NCBI GenBank assembly: GCA_946479035.1
Contig: CAMLDW010000026.1
Coordinates: forward strand, 1-32,723
DNA: 32,723 nucleotides
Direction of reading: 5' to 3'
Source: an uncultured Chthonomonadaceae bacterium
Lineage (GTDB): Bacteria > Armatimonadota > Fimbriimonadia > Fimbriimonadales > Fimbriimonadaceae
The notes beneath the pieces were generated by a model. That model made no database searches, had not been told where the DNA came from, and was given only the letters and a program-made list of their open reading frames with translations. Of this stretch, positions 16,881-23,339 are shown piece after piece. Position 1 is the first letter of the stretch. The number at the start of each line of letters is the position of its first letter. The translations under genes and the position numbers were made by a program.

Positions 16881-17116
16881 GACCCGACGGACCGCTGCTC
16901 TGCTTCGACGTGGAGCCCTGTCGTCATCAACCACGCCGTCGCGCGCTGGATCTCCTCCACCGGTCCTTCGAGCCGAACTTTCGCCCAACCGAAGTCCTCG
17001 TCTATGCTCGCCTTGAGGATCGAGACCTTCAAGTCGAACTCGCGCGCCAAGCGCCAGATCCAGGCCTCGCCGACCTGCTCGCCCTTGGCCGTCAACGTCA
17101 CGTCAACCGCTGCCAT
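16877..17116 (-). CDS. Stand-alone NIL-domain protein
   Basis: 79 residues consisting of one NIL domain (ACT-like ferredoxin fold), as at the C-terminus of the methionine importer MetN. Seen are AVDVTLTAKG, ILKASIDEDFGWAKVRLEG and the closing EEIQRATAWLMTTGLHVE; the middle segment holds the hydrophobic NIL-like pattern. It is likely an amino-acid- or thiol-sensing module, with the partner unknown. It has no Shine-Dalgarno, but a TACACT ends 8 nt before the ATG. It is coupled to the esterase gene and runs opposite to leuA from the same intergenic region. Confidence 0.75.
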   Translation of the reverse strand: MAAVDVTLTAKGEQVGEAWIWRLAREFDLKVSILKASIDEDFGWAKVRLEGPVEEIQRATAWLMTTGLHVEAEQRSVGS

Positions 17117-17124
17117 GGGAGAGG

Positions 17125-17130
17125 AGTGTA
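17125..17130 (-). promoter_or_regulatory. -10 element (TACACT) of the NIL-domain gene
   Basis: TACACT on the minus strand is 8 nt upstream of the ATG and no ribosome site intervenes, so the transcript should begin at or next to the start codon. Confidence 0.5.
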
Positions 17131-17197
17131 CCGGGGAAGGGCCCGGCGTCGTAATCCGACGCTAGGCGCTTGACGCTCGACGCCAGTAAGGCGCGCG

Positions 17198-17203
17198 TAT
17201 AAT
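17198..17203 (+). promoter_or_regulatory. -10 element (TATAAT) of leuA
   Basis: A consensus TATAAT ends 9 nt before the GTG of leuA, with no Shine-Dalgarno between. TTGACG lies 22 bp upstream, too far for a standard -35. A near-leaderless mRNA is expected. Confidence 0.65.
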
Positions 17204-17212
17204 GAATCCACA

Positions 17213-18370
17213 GTGCCCCAGCAAGTCGACATCTTCGATACCACGCTCCGCGACGGCGAGCAGAGCCCCGGCGTCCACCTCGACATGGCGCAGAAGCTCG
17301 AGATCGCGCGCATGCTCGAGGACCTCGGCGTCAACGTCATCGAGGCTGGCTTCCCCATCTCCTCCCCAGGCGACTTCGAGAGCGTCAACACCCTCAGCAA
17401 GGAGATGAAGCGCGTCACCGTCTGCGGGCTCACCCGCGCCGTCTCCAAAGACATCGAGTGCGCCGCCGAAGCGCTAAGACCCGCGAAAAAGCCGCGCATC
17501 CACACCGGCCTCGGCGTCAGCAAGAACCACCTCGAGCACAAACTGAAACTGACCAAAGAGCAGGCGCTCGAAAAGGGAGTGAACGCCGTCAAGCTCGCCA
17601 AGTCGTTCGTGGACGACGTCGAGTACTTCATGGAGGACTCCGGCCGCGGCTTCCTCGACCACCCCGACTACCTCTACAAGGTCGTCGAAGAGGTGATCAA
17701 TGCCGGCGCGACCGTCATCAACATGCCCGACACCACCGGCTACATGTTCCCCACCGAGTACCGCGACTTCTTCGCCAACGTCATCAGCAACGTCCCGAAC
17801 AGCGACAGGGCGAAGTTCTCCTGCCACTGCCACAACGACCTGGGGATGGCGACCGCCAACACCCTCGGCGGCGTGGTCGGCGGTGCCCGCCAGGTCGAAG
17901 TGACGGTCAACGGCATCGGCGAGCGCGCCGGAAACACCTCGCTCGAAGAGGTCGTGATGGCGCTGCACGTCCGCCACGACTTCTTCGGCCTGGAGACCAC
18001 CATCGACACGCACAAGCTGCTCGCTGCCTCGCGGCTCGTCTCACAGCACACCGGAATGATCGTGCAGCGCAACAAGGCCGTCGTCGGAGCGAACGCCTAT
18101 GCGCACTCTTCTGGGATCCATCAGGACGGCGTGCTCAAGGAGCGCACGACCTACGAGATCATCGCGCCGGAGCTGGTCGGGGCGGCGAAGTCGGAGATCA
18201 TCCTGACGGCGCGCTCCGGGCGCCACGGGCTCAAGCACCGGCTCAGCGAGCTCGGCTTCGACTTCCCAGCCGAGCGGTTCGAGAAGATCTACACCAAGTT
18301 CCTCGAGGTCGCGGACAAAAAGAGCGAGATCATGGACGACGACCTCCGCACGCTGGTCGAGTCGGCTTAG
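17213..18370 (+). CDS. leuA: 2-isopropylmalate synthase, short form without the regulatory domain
   Basis: 385 residues covering the catalytic TIM barrel and both linker subdomains. DTTLRDGEQSPG lies at residues 9-20 (metal-binding Asp14 and neighbours), GFPISSPGDFE follows, then the metal-ligand pair H205 and H207 in SCHCHNDLGMATANTLGG. NGIGERAGNTSLEE and HSSGIHQDGVLKER complete the IPMS-specific set. Typical LeuA is 500-520 residues with a C-terminal allosteric leucine-binding domain; this one stops right after linker II, and no remnant of that domain follows the TAG in any frame I examined. It condenses 2-oxoisovalerate with acetyl-CoA, the first step of leucine synthesis. It may be insensitive to leucine feedback or may be a related synthase. 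Confidence 0.9.
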   Translation: MPQQVDIFDTTLRDGEQSPGVHLDMAQKLEIARMLEDLGVNVIEAGFPISSPGDFESVNTLSKEMKRVTVCGLTRAVSKDIECAAEALRPAKKPRIHTGLGVSKNHLEHKLKLTKEQALEKGVNAVKLAKSFVDDVEYFMEDSGRGFLDHPDYLYKVVEEVINAGATVINMPDTTGYMFPTEYRDFFANVISNVPNSDRAKFSCHCHNDLGMATANTLGGVVGGARQVEVTVNGIGERAGNTSLEEVVMALHVRHDFFGLETTIDTHKLLAASRLVSQHTGMIVQRNKAVVGANAYAHSSGIHQDGVLKERTTYEIIAPELVGAAKSEIILTARSGRHGLKHRLSELGFDFPAERFEKIYTKFLEVADKKSEIMDDDLRTLVESA

Positions 18371-18445
18371 GTTCAAGCCATCCGGTATGAGAGGTCCTCC
18401 GTACCTCGGCACGTTGAAGCACTAAAGCACTGAGAGCAATTTGGA

Positions 18446-18838
18446 TTACTCCTCTCCAGGAGAAACCGTCTGGGTATAGCCAGGACTGCAGGTGCAACAT
18501 CCATACGGAACGTCGCTCGGAGCGTTCTTCGTGCAGAGATAGGGGAACGAACTCTGCACCCAAACCTCGCGAAACCGCTTCCAGGCTTGGGAGTCCGGTC
18601 GACCGCCACTGCAATTCTCCGCCGTGTTGCAGAAGACGTAGAAGCAGGTCTTCTCCCCGTAGACGGCACCGTCAGGAGCAGGGGGCAGGTCTTTGCAACT
18701 CATCGAGACGTAGTTCCCGTTTGGGATCTTGATGGTGACGGTCTCAGAGATGCCGTAGCAGACTGTCGCATAGGCGGCGGCACATGTGGCCGCGCCGGTA
18801 GCGACAGCTGCGAGTCGAGTCAGTTGAGTGTTCTTCAT
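18446..18838 (-). CDS. Cys-rich secreted protein of unknown function
   Basis: 130 residues from the ATG at 18838, which has AGGA about 9 bp upstream. N-terminal residues 1-27 look like a signal peptide: MKNTQLTR, then an Ala/Val-rich stretch ending near AAYATVCYG. The mature part has about nine cysteines, with spaced CFYVFC and a CC-containing CCTC near the end, and ends in Pro/Gly/Glu. No family is recognised. It is the last gene of the AT-rich cassette, 8 bp after the pseudopilin stop. The many Cys fit an exported disulfide-bonded protein and may be a client of the CxxC protein encoded upstream; that link is inference. Confidence 0.65.
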   Translation of the reverse strand: MKNTQLTRLAAVATGAATCAAAYATVCYGISETVTIKIPNGNYVSMSCKDLPPAPDGAVYGEKTCFYVFCNTAENCSGGRPDSQAWKRFREVWVQSSFPYLCTKNAPSDVPYGCCTCSPGYTQTVSPGEE

Positions 18839-18846
18839 GATGTGTC

Positions 18847-19389
18847 CTATAGGTTGGATTCCGGAGGGACGAGAGAGGGGTCGCAGAGCCCCTTGATCGT
18901 CTTCAGTCGGTCGGCGGGAACGGACGAAAAGCTGCCGTTCTCCCTTACGAAGAAAAATACAGAGCCAGGAAGGTAGATGTTTGTAGAAATGAGGTGGTTC
19001 ATGTCCCGAATAAGTGGGTAATCGCCACCGCGCATCGTGCGGCACCCTTCCGATGCGGATACGAAAGCTTCTGGAAAGACGCTGTTTGTCGATCCTACCA
19101 TGAGGTAATGGAACTCCGCATTAGGCTCCTTGCTCTTTGGGCACGCCAACGGCTTCGGATAGTAGACCTGGAACGCCGGCCAGACGACGCTGTTTGGCGG
19201 ATAGCAGTCGTAGTCGCCCTCATAGAGCTTCATGGCGAGATAGATTTGGTGCATGTTCGATACGCAAACGACGTCCTTTGCGCGATCCTTCGCCTTTGAG
19301 AACACGGGCAACATAATGCTTACCACGACCGACAAGATCAGGACCACGACCAAGATTTCCGTCAGAGAGAAGGCTTTCTTCTGTTGCAT
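18847..19389 (-). CDS. Prepilin-like protein (type II/IV pseudopilin, H...NG variant)
   Basis: 180 residues from the ATG at 19389, behind a GGAGG site. The prepilin start is clear: MQQKKA, then FSLTEILVVVLILSVVVSIM with the conserved Glu at +5, cleaved between A6 and F7. The hydrophobic helix is followed by FSKAKDRAKDV, a basic stretch typical of the family. The C-terminal half has DMNHLIS...FFFVRENGSF, resembling the H-X9-DG pattern of the DUF1559-like prepilins, but with NG instead of DG. Alanine, not glycine, precedes the cut site. Five Cys are present in the body. It is co-encoded with two membrane-related proteins and a secreted Cys-rich protein. Confidence 0.85.
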   Translation of the reverse strand: MQQKKAFSLTEILVVVLILSVVVSIMLPVFSKAKDRAKDVVCVSNMHQIYLAMKLYEGDYDCYPPNSVVWPAFQVYYPKPLACPKSKEPNAEFHYLMVGSTNSVFPEAFVSASEGCRTMRGGDYPLIRDMNHLISTNIYLPGSVFFFVRENGSFSSVPADRLKTIKGLCDPSLVPPESNL

Positions 19390-19390
19390 A

Positions 19391-20002
19391 TTATGATTCC
19401 TCCCAGAGTTCTGGGAACCACTTGGTGACCACAAGTGCCACCACGACGACGACCGCAATGACCGTCGTTAAAGCGAGGTGCCTGGTCAGCGGGTAATAGC
19501 TGTAAACGTCGTCTCGCAGTAGGGCTTGCGCCCAGCCATAAAGCAGAGCGACGATGCCTAAGGCGACGAACATCAACGTCACGCGCTCGCGAGACGGCCG
19601 ACTTGGTGTAACACAGTATAGAACGATACCAAGCACGATCGAGATTGGGATCCAGGCATAAGCAGGCCATGGGTTACGGTCCGCGAGGTCGAAAAGTCCG
19701 TGCCAGTATAAGGGACCGCGAAAATGAAAGAGCACGAACCAGGCGAACGCATAGCCGACGCCCAAGGCCAGCAACCCGTCTCGTCCAATGGGGATCGCAT
19801 ACCAGACCGCGATCGCGCAGAGTAGCGCGATAATTAGCGGTGACCCGAACGGAAGCATGACATACCCATAGGGGCTGTGCTGGAAAAACCACTCGTGGAG
19901 GTTGTGATAGAGACTGTCTGCCAAAGATAGAAACGCGGTCGGCACGACAACGAGAAGTGGCAGAGCGAGGTGGCGCTCAGGAGTCCAGTCAGCTTCGTTC
20001 AT
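19391..20002 (-). CDS. Multi-span membrane protein of unknown function
   Basis: 203 residues with about six hydrophobic segments: near residues 13-32, 44-66, 75-93, 113-131, 142-160 and 175-195. A soluble-facing charged loop TPSRPSRERV sits between helices 4 and 5. No family is recognised from motifs; it contains no HExxH, CxxC or obvious peptidase or acyltransferase signature. ATG at 20002 overlaps the upstream stop (ATGA); its own TAA is one base from the pseudopilin ATG. It is in the AT-richer block and probably acts with the pseudopilin and CxxC protein. Confidence 0.7.
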   Translation of the reverse strand: MNEADWTPERHLALPLLVVVPTAFLSLADSLYHNLHEWFFQHSPYGYVMLPFGSPLIIALLCAIAVWYAIPIGRDGLLALGVGYAFAWFVLFHFRGPLYWHGLFDLADRNPWPAYAWIPISIVLGIVLYCVTPSRPSRERVTLMFVALGIVALLYGWAQALLRDDVYSYYPLTRHLALTTVIAVVVVVALVVTKWFPELWEES

Positions 20003-20556
20003 TTTCCTGCCCTCAGTTCGAAGTCCTCGTCGGGATTGTGCTGGATATAGGTGATACGTCCGTCTGCGCCAAGTTCGTAATACCTGGGAGAAAAAGCGAC
20101 GTTCAAGTCCCTAACGACGGAAGTGTCGGCAAACCGAATGTTCTTCGAGCGTGTGGCCTCAGCAAGCTTAGTGAAGTAGTAGTTGTCGCCCGTCGCGTCA
20201 ATAATCAAGACCTTGGGGTTCCGAGCAAGTCGGTCTGTCCGCTCTGACTCGGGTAACGAACATGACGGGCAAGACGCGTAAACGACGATCCTGCGATGGT
20301 CACCGACTAACTCCCGGATCGAACTTGGAGGCAACTGGCCCAATTCCAGATCGCCAATCAGAGAGGGAAGGTTCGGTACAAACGGATCGACGGGAACGTA
20401 GCTCGCTGCGGCAAAGCGCATTCCGAATACATCGAGCGCACAAAGGCTGAACCACGCAGGAACAGAAAGCACCACGATACCAATGGCACCAGGCCTGTAA
20501 GCCTTCGCTGTCCGTATCACCCCATTGGACTTCCTACTTGCTCCGATAGCCAGCAT
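19999..20556 (-). CDS. Membrane-anchored thioredoxin-like protein with CPSC motif
   Basis: 185 residues from the ATG at 20556 (a TTG at 20640 would add 28 residues). One transmembrane helix lies near residues 22-42, after a basic start, so the rest should face the periplasm. IVVYASCPSCSLPES around C96 and C99 looks like a thioredoxin active site after a beta strand, with KVLIIDATGDN as the following strand, although the usual Trp-Cys is replaced and overall identity to TlpA or DsbE is not evident. The last part has ELGADGRITYIQH, like the DG-turn beta hairpin of thioredoxin-fold proteins. It leads the cassette after the repeat region and overlaps the membrane-protein gene by 4 bp. Confidence 0.7.
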   Translation of the reverse strand: MLAIGASRKSNGVIRTAKAYRPGAIGIVVLSVPAWFSLCALDVFGMRFAAASYVPVDPFVPNLPSLIGDLELGQLPPSSIRELVGDHRRIVVYASCPSCSLPESERTDRLARNPKVLIIDATGDNYYFTKLAEATRSKNIRFADTSVVRDLNVAFSPRYYELGADGRITYIQHNPDEDFELRAGK

Positions 20557-20605
20557 GGCACGAAGTCCAAAGAAGCTGGTTTGCTTCCATTGGCTTCTGT
20601 TATCC

Positions 20606-20830
20606 TCAGACAGGTTCAAATGAACCTGCCGCCGGCTCAAATGTGGCTGTTTTAGGGTCGAGGACGGGCGTTTCGACTTGAAAACGGCTCTGCTCGACTC
20701 GAAAACGACGATCTTCGACTCGAAGACAGCTCTCTTCGACTTGAAAACGGCCTTCTTCGACTCGAGAATAGCTCTCCTCGACTCGAAAACGGCGATCTTC
20801 GACGCGAAGGCGGGGCGTAGTTAGTAGCAC
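20606..20830 (-). CDS. Possible small protein of heptapeptide repeats
   Basis: 74 codons from a GTG at 20830, with GGAG eight bases ahead. The frame stays open through the 21-bp tandem repeat because its period is a multiple of three, and the units read as heptapeptides of the type RVEDRRF, RVEESYS, RVEEGRF, QVEESCL. The ending DPKTATFEPAAGSFEPV continues the period in weaker form. It lies upstream of and in the same direction as the CxxC-protein gene (49-bp gap), so it might be the first cistron of the cassette. Equally it could be non-coding repeat. Translation is unproven. Confidence 0.3.
   Translation of the reverse strand: MLLTTPRLRVEDRRFRVEESYSRVEEGRFQVEESCLRVEDRRFRVEQSRFQVETPVLDPKTATFEPAAGSFEPV
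20611..20628. repeat. 18-bp palindrome before the CxxC-protein gene
   Basis: Eight-bp perfect arms CAGGTTCA and TGAACCTG surround AA. It lies at the edge of the tandem repeat, 55 bp upstream of the ATG at 20556, and could be an operator for the cassette. It also falls in the repeat period, so it may merely be a degenerate unit. Confidence 0.4.
20673..20819 (+). repeat. 21-bp tandem repeat, seven clear units
   Basis: Seven units with starts at exactly 21-bp spacing (20673, 20694, 20715, 20736, 20757, 20778, 20799) share the core TCGACTCGAAAACG with a few changes each; the last is more diverged. About three weaker units continue to 20610. Each unit equals seven codons. Confidence 0.9.
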
Positions 20831-20838
20831 CTATCCCG

Positions 20839-20856
20839 CTCCGGGGTAGCCCGGAG
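20839..20856. other. Hairpin in the leader of the tiny plus-strand reading frame
   Basis: CTCCGGG and CCCGGAG arms (7 bp, perfect) surround the GTAG loop. A wider pair, CCCGCT at 20835-20840 and AGCGGG at 20867-20872, encloses it. It ends just before TAGGAGG at 20873-20879. A structured leader is possible; no known riboswitch motif is recognised. On the minus strand the same bases overlap the GGAG proposed for the heptad-repeat frame. Confidence 0.4.
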
Positions 20857-20887
20857 AGCAATAAAAAGCGGGTAGGAGGCAATAAGA

Positions 20888-21067
20888 ATGGCAAGGATCA
20901 AGACACGCCCGGACGAGCTCCGGGACCAGCTCAATCAGGCATCGGCGGCAGCGACCGCCGCAGGGCCCACGTGGCCCACATCCGCACCGACCCCCGCCGC
21001 GCCCACGGCCGCAGCCGCGCGATCACCTCGGCGTTCGAGTCCACGCCCCCTTGGTTCCTGTGGATGA
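20888..21067 (+). CDS. Tiny reading frame with strong ribosome site, possible gene remnant
   Basis: 59 codons from ATG at 20888, behind an AGGAGG site nine bases ahead (TAGGAGGCAATAAGAATG). The first 22 residues (MARIKTRPDELRDQLNQASA) look like an ordinary soluble helix; after that the frame becomes Ala/Pro/Arg-rich and runs antisense across the small membrane-protein gene, as a shadow frame does in GC-rich DNA. It may be a gene start whose remainder was lost when the neighbouring sequence changed. No family is recognised. Confidence 0.25.
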   Translation: MARIKTRPDELRDQLNQASAAATAAGPTWPTSAPTPAAPTAAAARSPRRSSPRPLGSCG

Positions 21068-21191
21068 TCTCCGCCATGCGCCGCTGGTGCGCCGTCAGGA
21101 TCGCGATCAACGGGATCACCACCACCAGTCCCAACCCGATCACCATCTCGATCGCGTCTTCAAAGCTGGCAACTAGGAGCGTCGGAGCCAT
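20931..21191 (-). CDS. Small single-span membrane protein, PspB-like layout
   Basis: 86 residues from the ATG at 21191. A membrane helix (about residues 14-34, VIGLGLVVVIPLIAILTAH) is followed by AHQRRMAEIIHRNQGGVDS, an amphipathic helix, and an Arg/Trp-rich tail. The short TM-plus-helix plan recalls PspB and other small conserved inner-membrane proteins, but no assignment is made. GATAAT ends six bases before the ATG without a ribosome site. It is a separate unit beyond the AT-rich cassette, on the same strand. Confidence 0.65.
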   Translation of the reverse strand: MAPTLLVASFEDAIEMVIGLGLVVVIPLIAILTAHQRRMAEIIHRNQGGVDSNAEVIARLRPWARRGSVRMWATWALRRSLPPMPD

Positions 21192-21197
21192 GCACGT

Positions 21198-21203
21198 ATT
21201 ATC
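21198..21203 (-). promoter_or_regulatory. -10 element (GATAAT) of the small membrane-protein gene
   Basis: GATAAT on the minus strand is six bases before the ATG at 21191. With normal spacing to the transcription start the message would have no or nearly no leader. Confidence 0.5.
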
Positions 21204-21253
21204 GCGCAACCGTGGCTAGGGTTGCGGCACACCAAACGTCCGGCCCGATTGCC

Positions 21254-22618
21254 TTACCCCGCCAGGCTCCCCATCGGGTCCCAAGGGTCCAGAACCACCG
21301 GCTCTTGCGAAAGCACTTCGACCACCGAGGCCGGCACGTGGCGCTTCTGCACCACCACCTCGAAGTTGTACTCCTCGAACCACCGGTCCGTCATCTGGAA
21401 GTAGCCCTTCTCCCCCGCCTCGTCGCCCCACGAGTTCTCCACGCGCCACTTGCGCGGCGACCCCGCGTCGTCCAGGTCCACTCCCGTAAAGACCATCGCG
21501 TGCGTCATCATCGAGTGCCGGTACATCAGCCGCTCCGCCTTGCTCAGACCGAGGTCGGACCCGTACAGCAGGTCATACGCGTAGAGGTCGAGGTCCATCG
21601 AGCCCAGGTCGCGGCTCAGGTACTTCCCTACGTCGCAGCCGAACCAGACCGGGTCGCCGTCCTTGATCTGCTCGATCGCCGCGCGCTTCATCGTTCCGAG
21701 GTCGACGTTCACGTACGCGATCGGCTCTCCGCCCACCACGTTCCCCAAGAACTTCACGGTGTAGAGCTTGTTGAACGAGTGCTGTGGCCGCGGGTCGTGG
21801 ATCAGGCAAACTAGGTCGCCAAGGTCCATCCCGACGTACTTCTTGAAAAAACCCTGCGGCGTCAGGCGACCGGCGCGCGTGAACTTCTTGTCCTTGTCGC
21901 GCCACTGCCACTCGAACTCCGTCGGTGGCACCCCCAGGTGCACGCACAGCATCTTATACACTTGCGCCATCTGCTCCTCGCGCATCGCCTCGAGCTTCTT
22001 AGGAGCGGCGCCGCCCTCGTGCGCCTCGCGCAGGCGCACCGCAAACTCGCGCAGCCGACCTGTGACCTGCGCGTTCATCGGGCCGGTCGCCGAGGAGCTC
22101 TCCGTCTCCGGCATTACGCTCTTCGGCACCACGCCGTACTTGTTCACCAGGTTGATGAACATGTGCCACTGCCCGCCGTCCTGGATCGGGTCGCTGAGCA
22201 GATGGTCGAGCACGCGGCTCCCCACTGGCTCGTCCAACGTCTCGATGATGTTCGTCAGGAAGTAGTTCGCCTTTTCCAGTTTGTCGAAGAAGCACTGGTA
22301 CGCCTGGCTCAGCTCCCACTCTTCGCCCAGGTTCATCGAGGCGATGCACTTTGCGCGGAAGGTGTTTAGGGCGGCAAACAGCCAGCACCGGCCGGACTGC
22401 TTCTGCGCCGTTGCAGCGTTCTCCGGCAAGTGGTGCGAGAACGAGCGGTCGATCCGGGCCGCCACCTCGCGGTCGACCGCCACTTTCGCCAGCGGCGCGG
22501 CGGTCACGGCGTTCATCGCCGCCAGGTTCTTCGGGTCGTTGCGGAAAGCCCGCTCGAAGGCCGACAGGGTCTCCGGGGTCAGCGCGGTCGAGGGCTTGCC
22601 GACAAGGGTGCTTGCCAT
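21254..22618 (-). CDS. pepC: Aminopeptidase C / bleomycin hydrolase (peptidase C1B)
   Basis: 454 residues, the family's usual length. The papain-like triad is complete: Cys78 in QKQSGRCWLFAALN, His in MMTHAMVFTGV and Asn in WRVENSWGDEAGEKGYF. Other family signatures are LSQAYQCFFDKLEKANYFL, DGGQWHMFINLVNKYGVVPK and DPVWFGCDVGKYL. Known members form barrel-like hexamers in the cytoplasm and release N-terminal residues from peptides. The C-terminal region, which in the family enters the active site, ends here in DPWDPMGSLAG. A TAAAAT ending six bases before the ATG gives it its own start site, overlapping the stop codon of the GNAT gene. Confidence 0.95.
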   Translation of the reverse strand: MASTLVGKPSTALTPETLSAFERAFRNDPKNLAAMNAVTAAPLAKVAVDREVAARIDRSFSHHLPENAATAQKQSGRCWLFAALNTFRAKCIASMNLGEEWELSQAYQCFFDKLEKANYFLTNIIETLDEPVGSRVLDHLLSDPIQDGGQWHMFINLVNKYGVVPKSVMPETESSSATGPMNAQVTGRLREFAVRLREAHEGGAAPKKLEAMREEQMAQVYKMLCVHLGVPPTEFEWQWRDKDKKFTRAGRLTPQGFFKKYVGMDLGDLVCLIHDPRPQHSFNKLYTVKFLGNVVGGEPIAYVNVDLGTMKRAAIEQIKDGDPVWFGCDVGKYLSRDLGSMDLDLYAYDLLYGSDLGLSKAERLMYRHSMMTHAMVFTGVDLDDAGSPRKWRVENSWGDEAGEKGYFQMTDRWFEEYNFEVVVQKRHVPASVVEVLSQEPVVLDPWDPMGSLAG

Positions 22619-22624
22619 GGCCCG

Positions 22625-22630
22625 ATTTTA
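22625..22630 (-). promoter_or_regulatory. -10 element (TAAAAT) of pepC, overlapping the GNAT stop
   Basis: TAAAAT on the minus strand ends six bases before the pepC ATG; its first three bases are the TAA stop of the upstream acetyltransferase gene. No ribosome site lies between. Confidence 0.5.
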
Positions 22631-23137
22631 CTCGCCGGTCGGGGGCTTGGCACCGGGAGAAGAGAACTCGAACACTGGGCCCTTCCAGTCCGTGGTCCGG
22701 AACTCATGCATCTTCCCGCCCGTGTACCGCCACACCACAGTCTTCCAGAACGACCGTGCCGCCTTGTTCTCCTCCTGCACCGCAACCTGCCACTTGCCGG
22801 GGAACCTGTCGAAGACGATCCGCGCGATCTCCTCGCCGATCCCGAGCCGACGGTACGAGTGCATGATGAAGAACTCAGCCACAGTGTGCACCTGCGCACC
22901 TTTGTACGACTCGATGTCGCGGATCAGCCCGAACCCTGCGATCTGCTCCCGGACCTTGAACAAGAACGCGTGCCGCTCCGGCTCGACCCAGTAGCACGAG
23001 AACGGCGGGTACTCCATGTTCCCGTCCTCGCCCACGCGCACCGCCTCGAACTGCGACATCTCGTGCAGGTACATGTTTAGCAGGTTGCGCACTAGGTCGC
23101 GCTGCTGGAGGGTCGCTCTCTCGATCTGCAGCGGCAT
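22628..23137 (-). CDS. GNAT-family N-acetyltransferase
   Basis: 169 residues. The acetyl-CoA loop is seen in HSYRRLGIGEEIARIVFDRF, preceded by the strand AEFFIMH; a C-terminal strand-helix QVAVQEENKAARSFWKTV completes motif B. The start MPLQIERATLQQRDLVRNLL is typical. Acetylates an unknown amine, small molecule or protein. GGGAGGG lies five bases before the ATG, a strong ribosome site. The substrate cannot be inferred from pepC, which is nine bases downstream but seems to have its own promoter. Confidence 0.88.
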   Translation of the reverse strand: MPLQIERATLQQRDLVRNLLNMYLHEMSQFEAVRVGEDGNMEYPPFSCYWVEPERHAFLFKVREQIAGFGLIRDIESYKGAQVHTVAEFFIMHSYRRLGIGEEIARIVFDRFPGKWQVAVQEENKAARSFWKTVVWRYTGGKMHEFRTTDWKGPVFEFSSPGAKPPTGE

Positions 23138-23291
23138 CGCTACCCTCCCCCTCCGCAGGCACGAACAAGCCCACCGGCACGAACTATCGTTCCGCCAGCA
23201 GGGCCGCGCTCTTCGAAACGCCGGGTATTCCCGGGCATCCTTCTGATCGAACGACGCTTCCAGGACCCGGAACGTTCGCGGGCACAGAAAT

Positions 23292-23316
23292 GCGCCCCTG
23301 TCTTGGACAGGGGCGC
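23292..23316 (-). terminator. Intrinsic terminator downstream of rpsT
   Basis: Perfect 11-bp arms, GCGCCCCTGTC and GACAGGGGCGC, enclose a 3-base loop. It lies 24 bp past the rpsT stop. On the rpsT strand the stem is followed by ATTTCTGT, a short U-rich run. The remaining bases between here and the GNAT gene (23138-23291) are its upstream region and hold no gene that I can see. Confidence 0.75.
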
Positions 23317-23339
23317 TCTCATCTCAGAACCCTCGGGCC

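Noticed and set aside
17170..17203. TTGACG as -35 of leuA
   Set aside because: The 22-bp distance to TATAAT is outside the normal 16-18 bp range.
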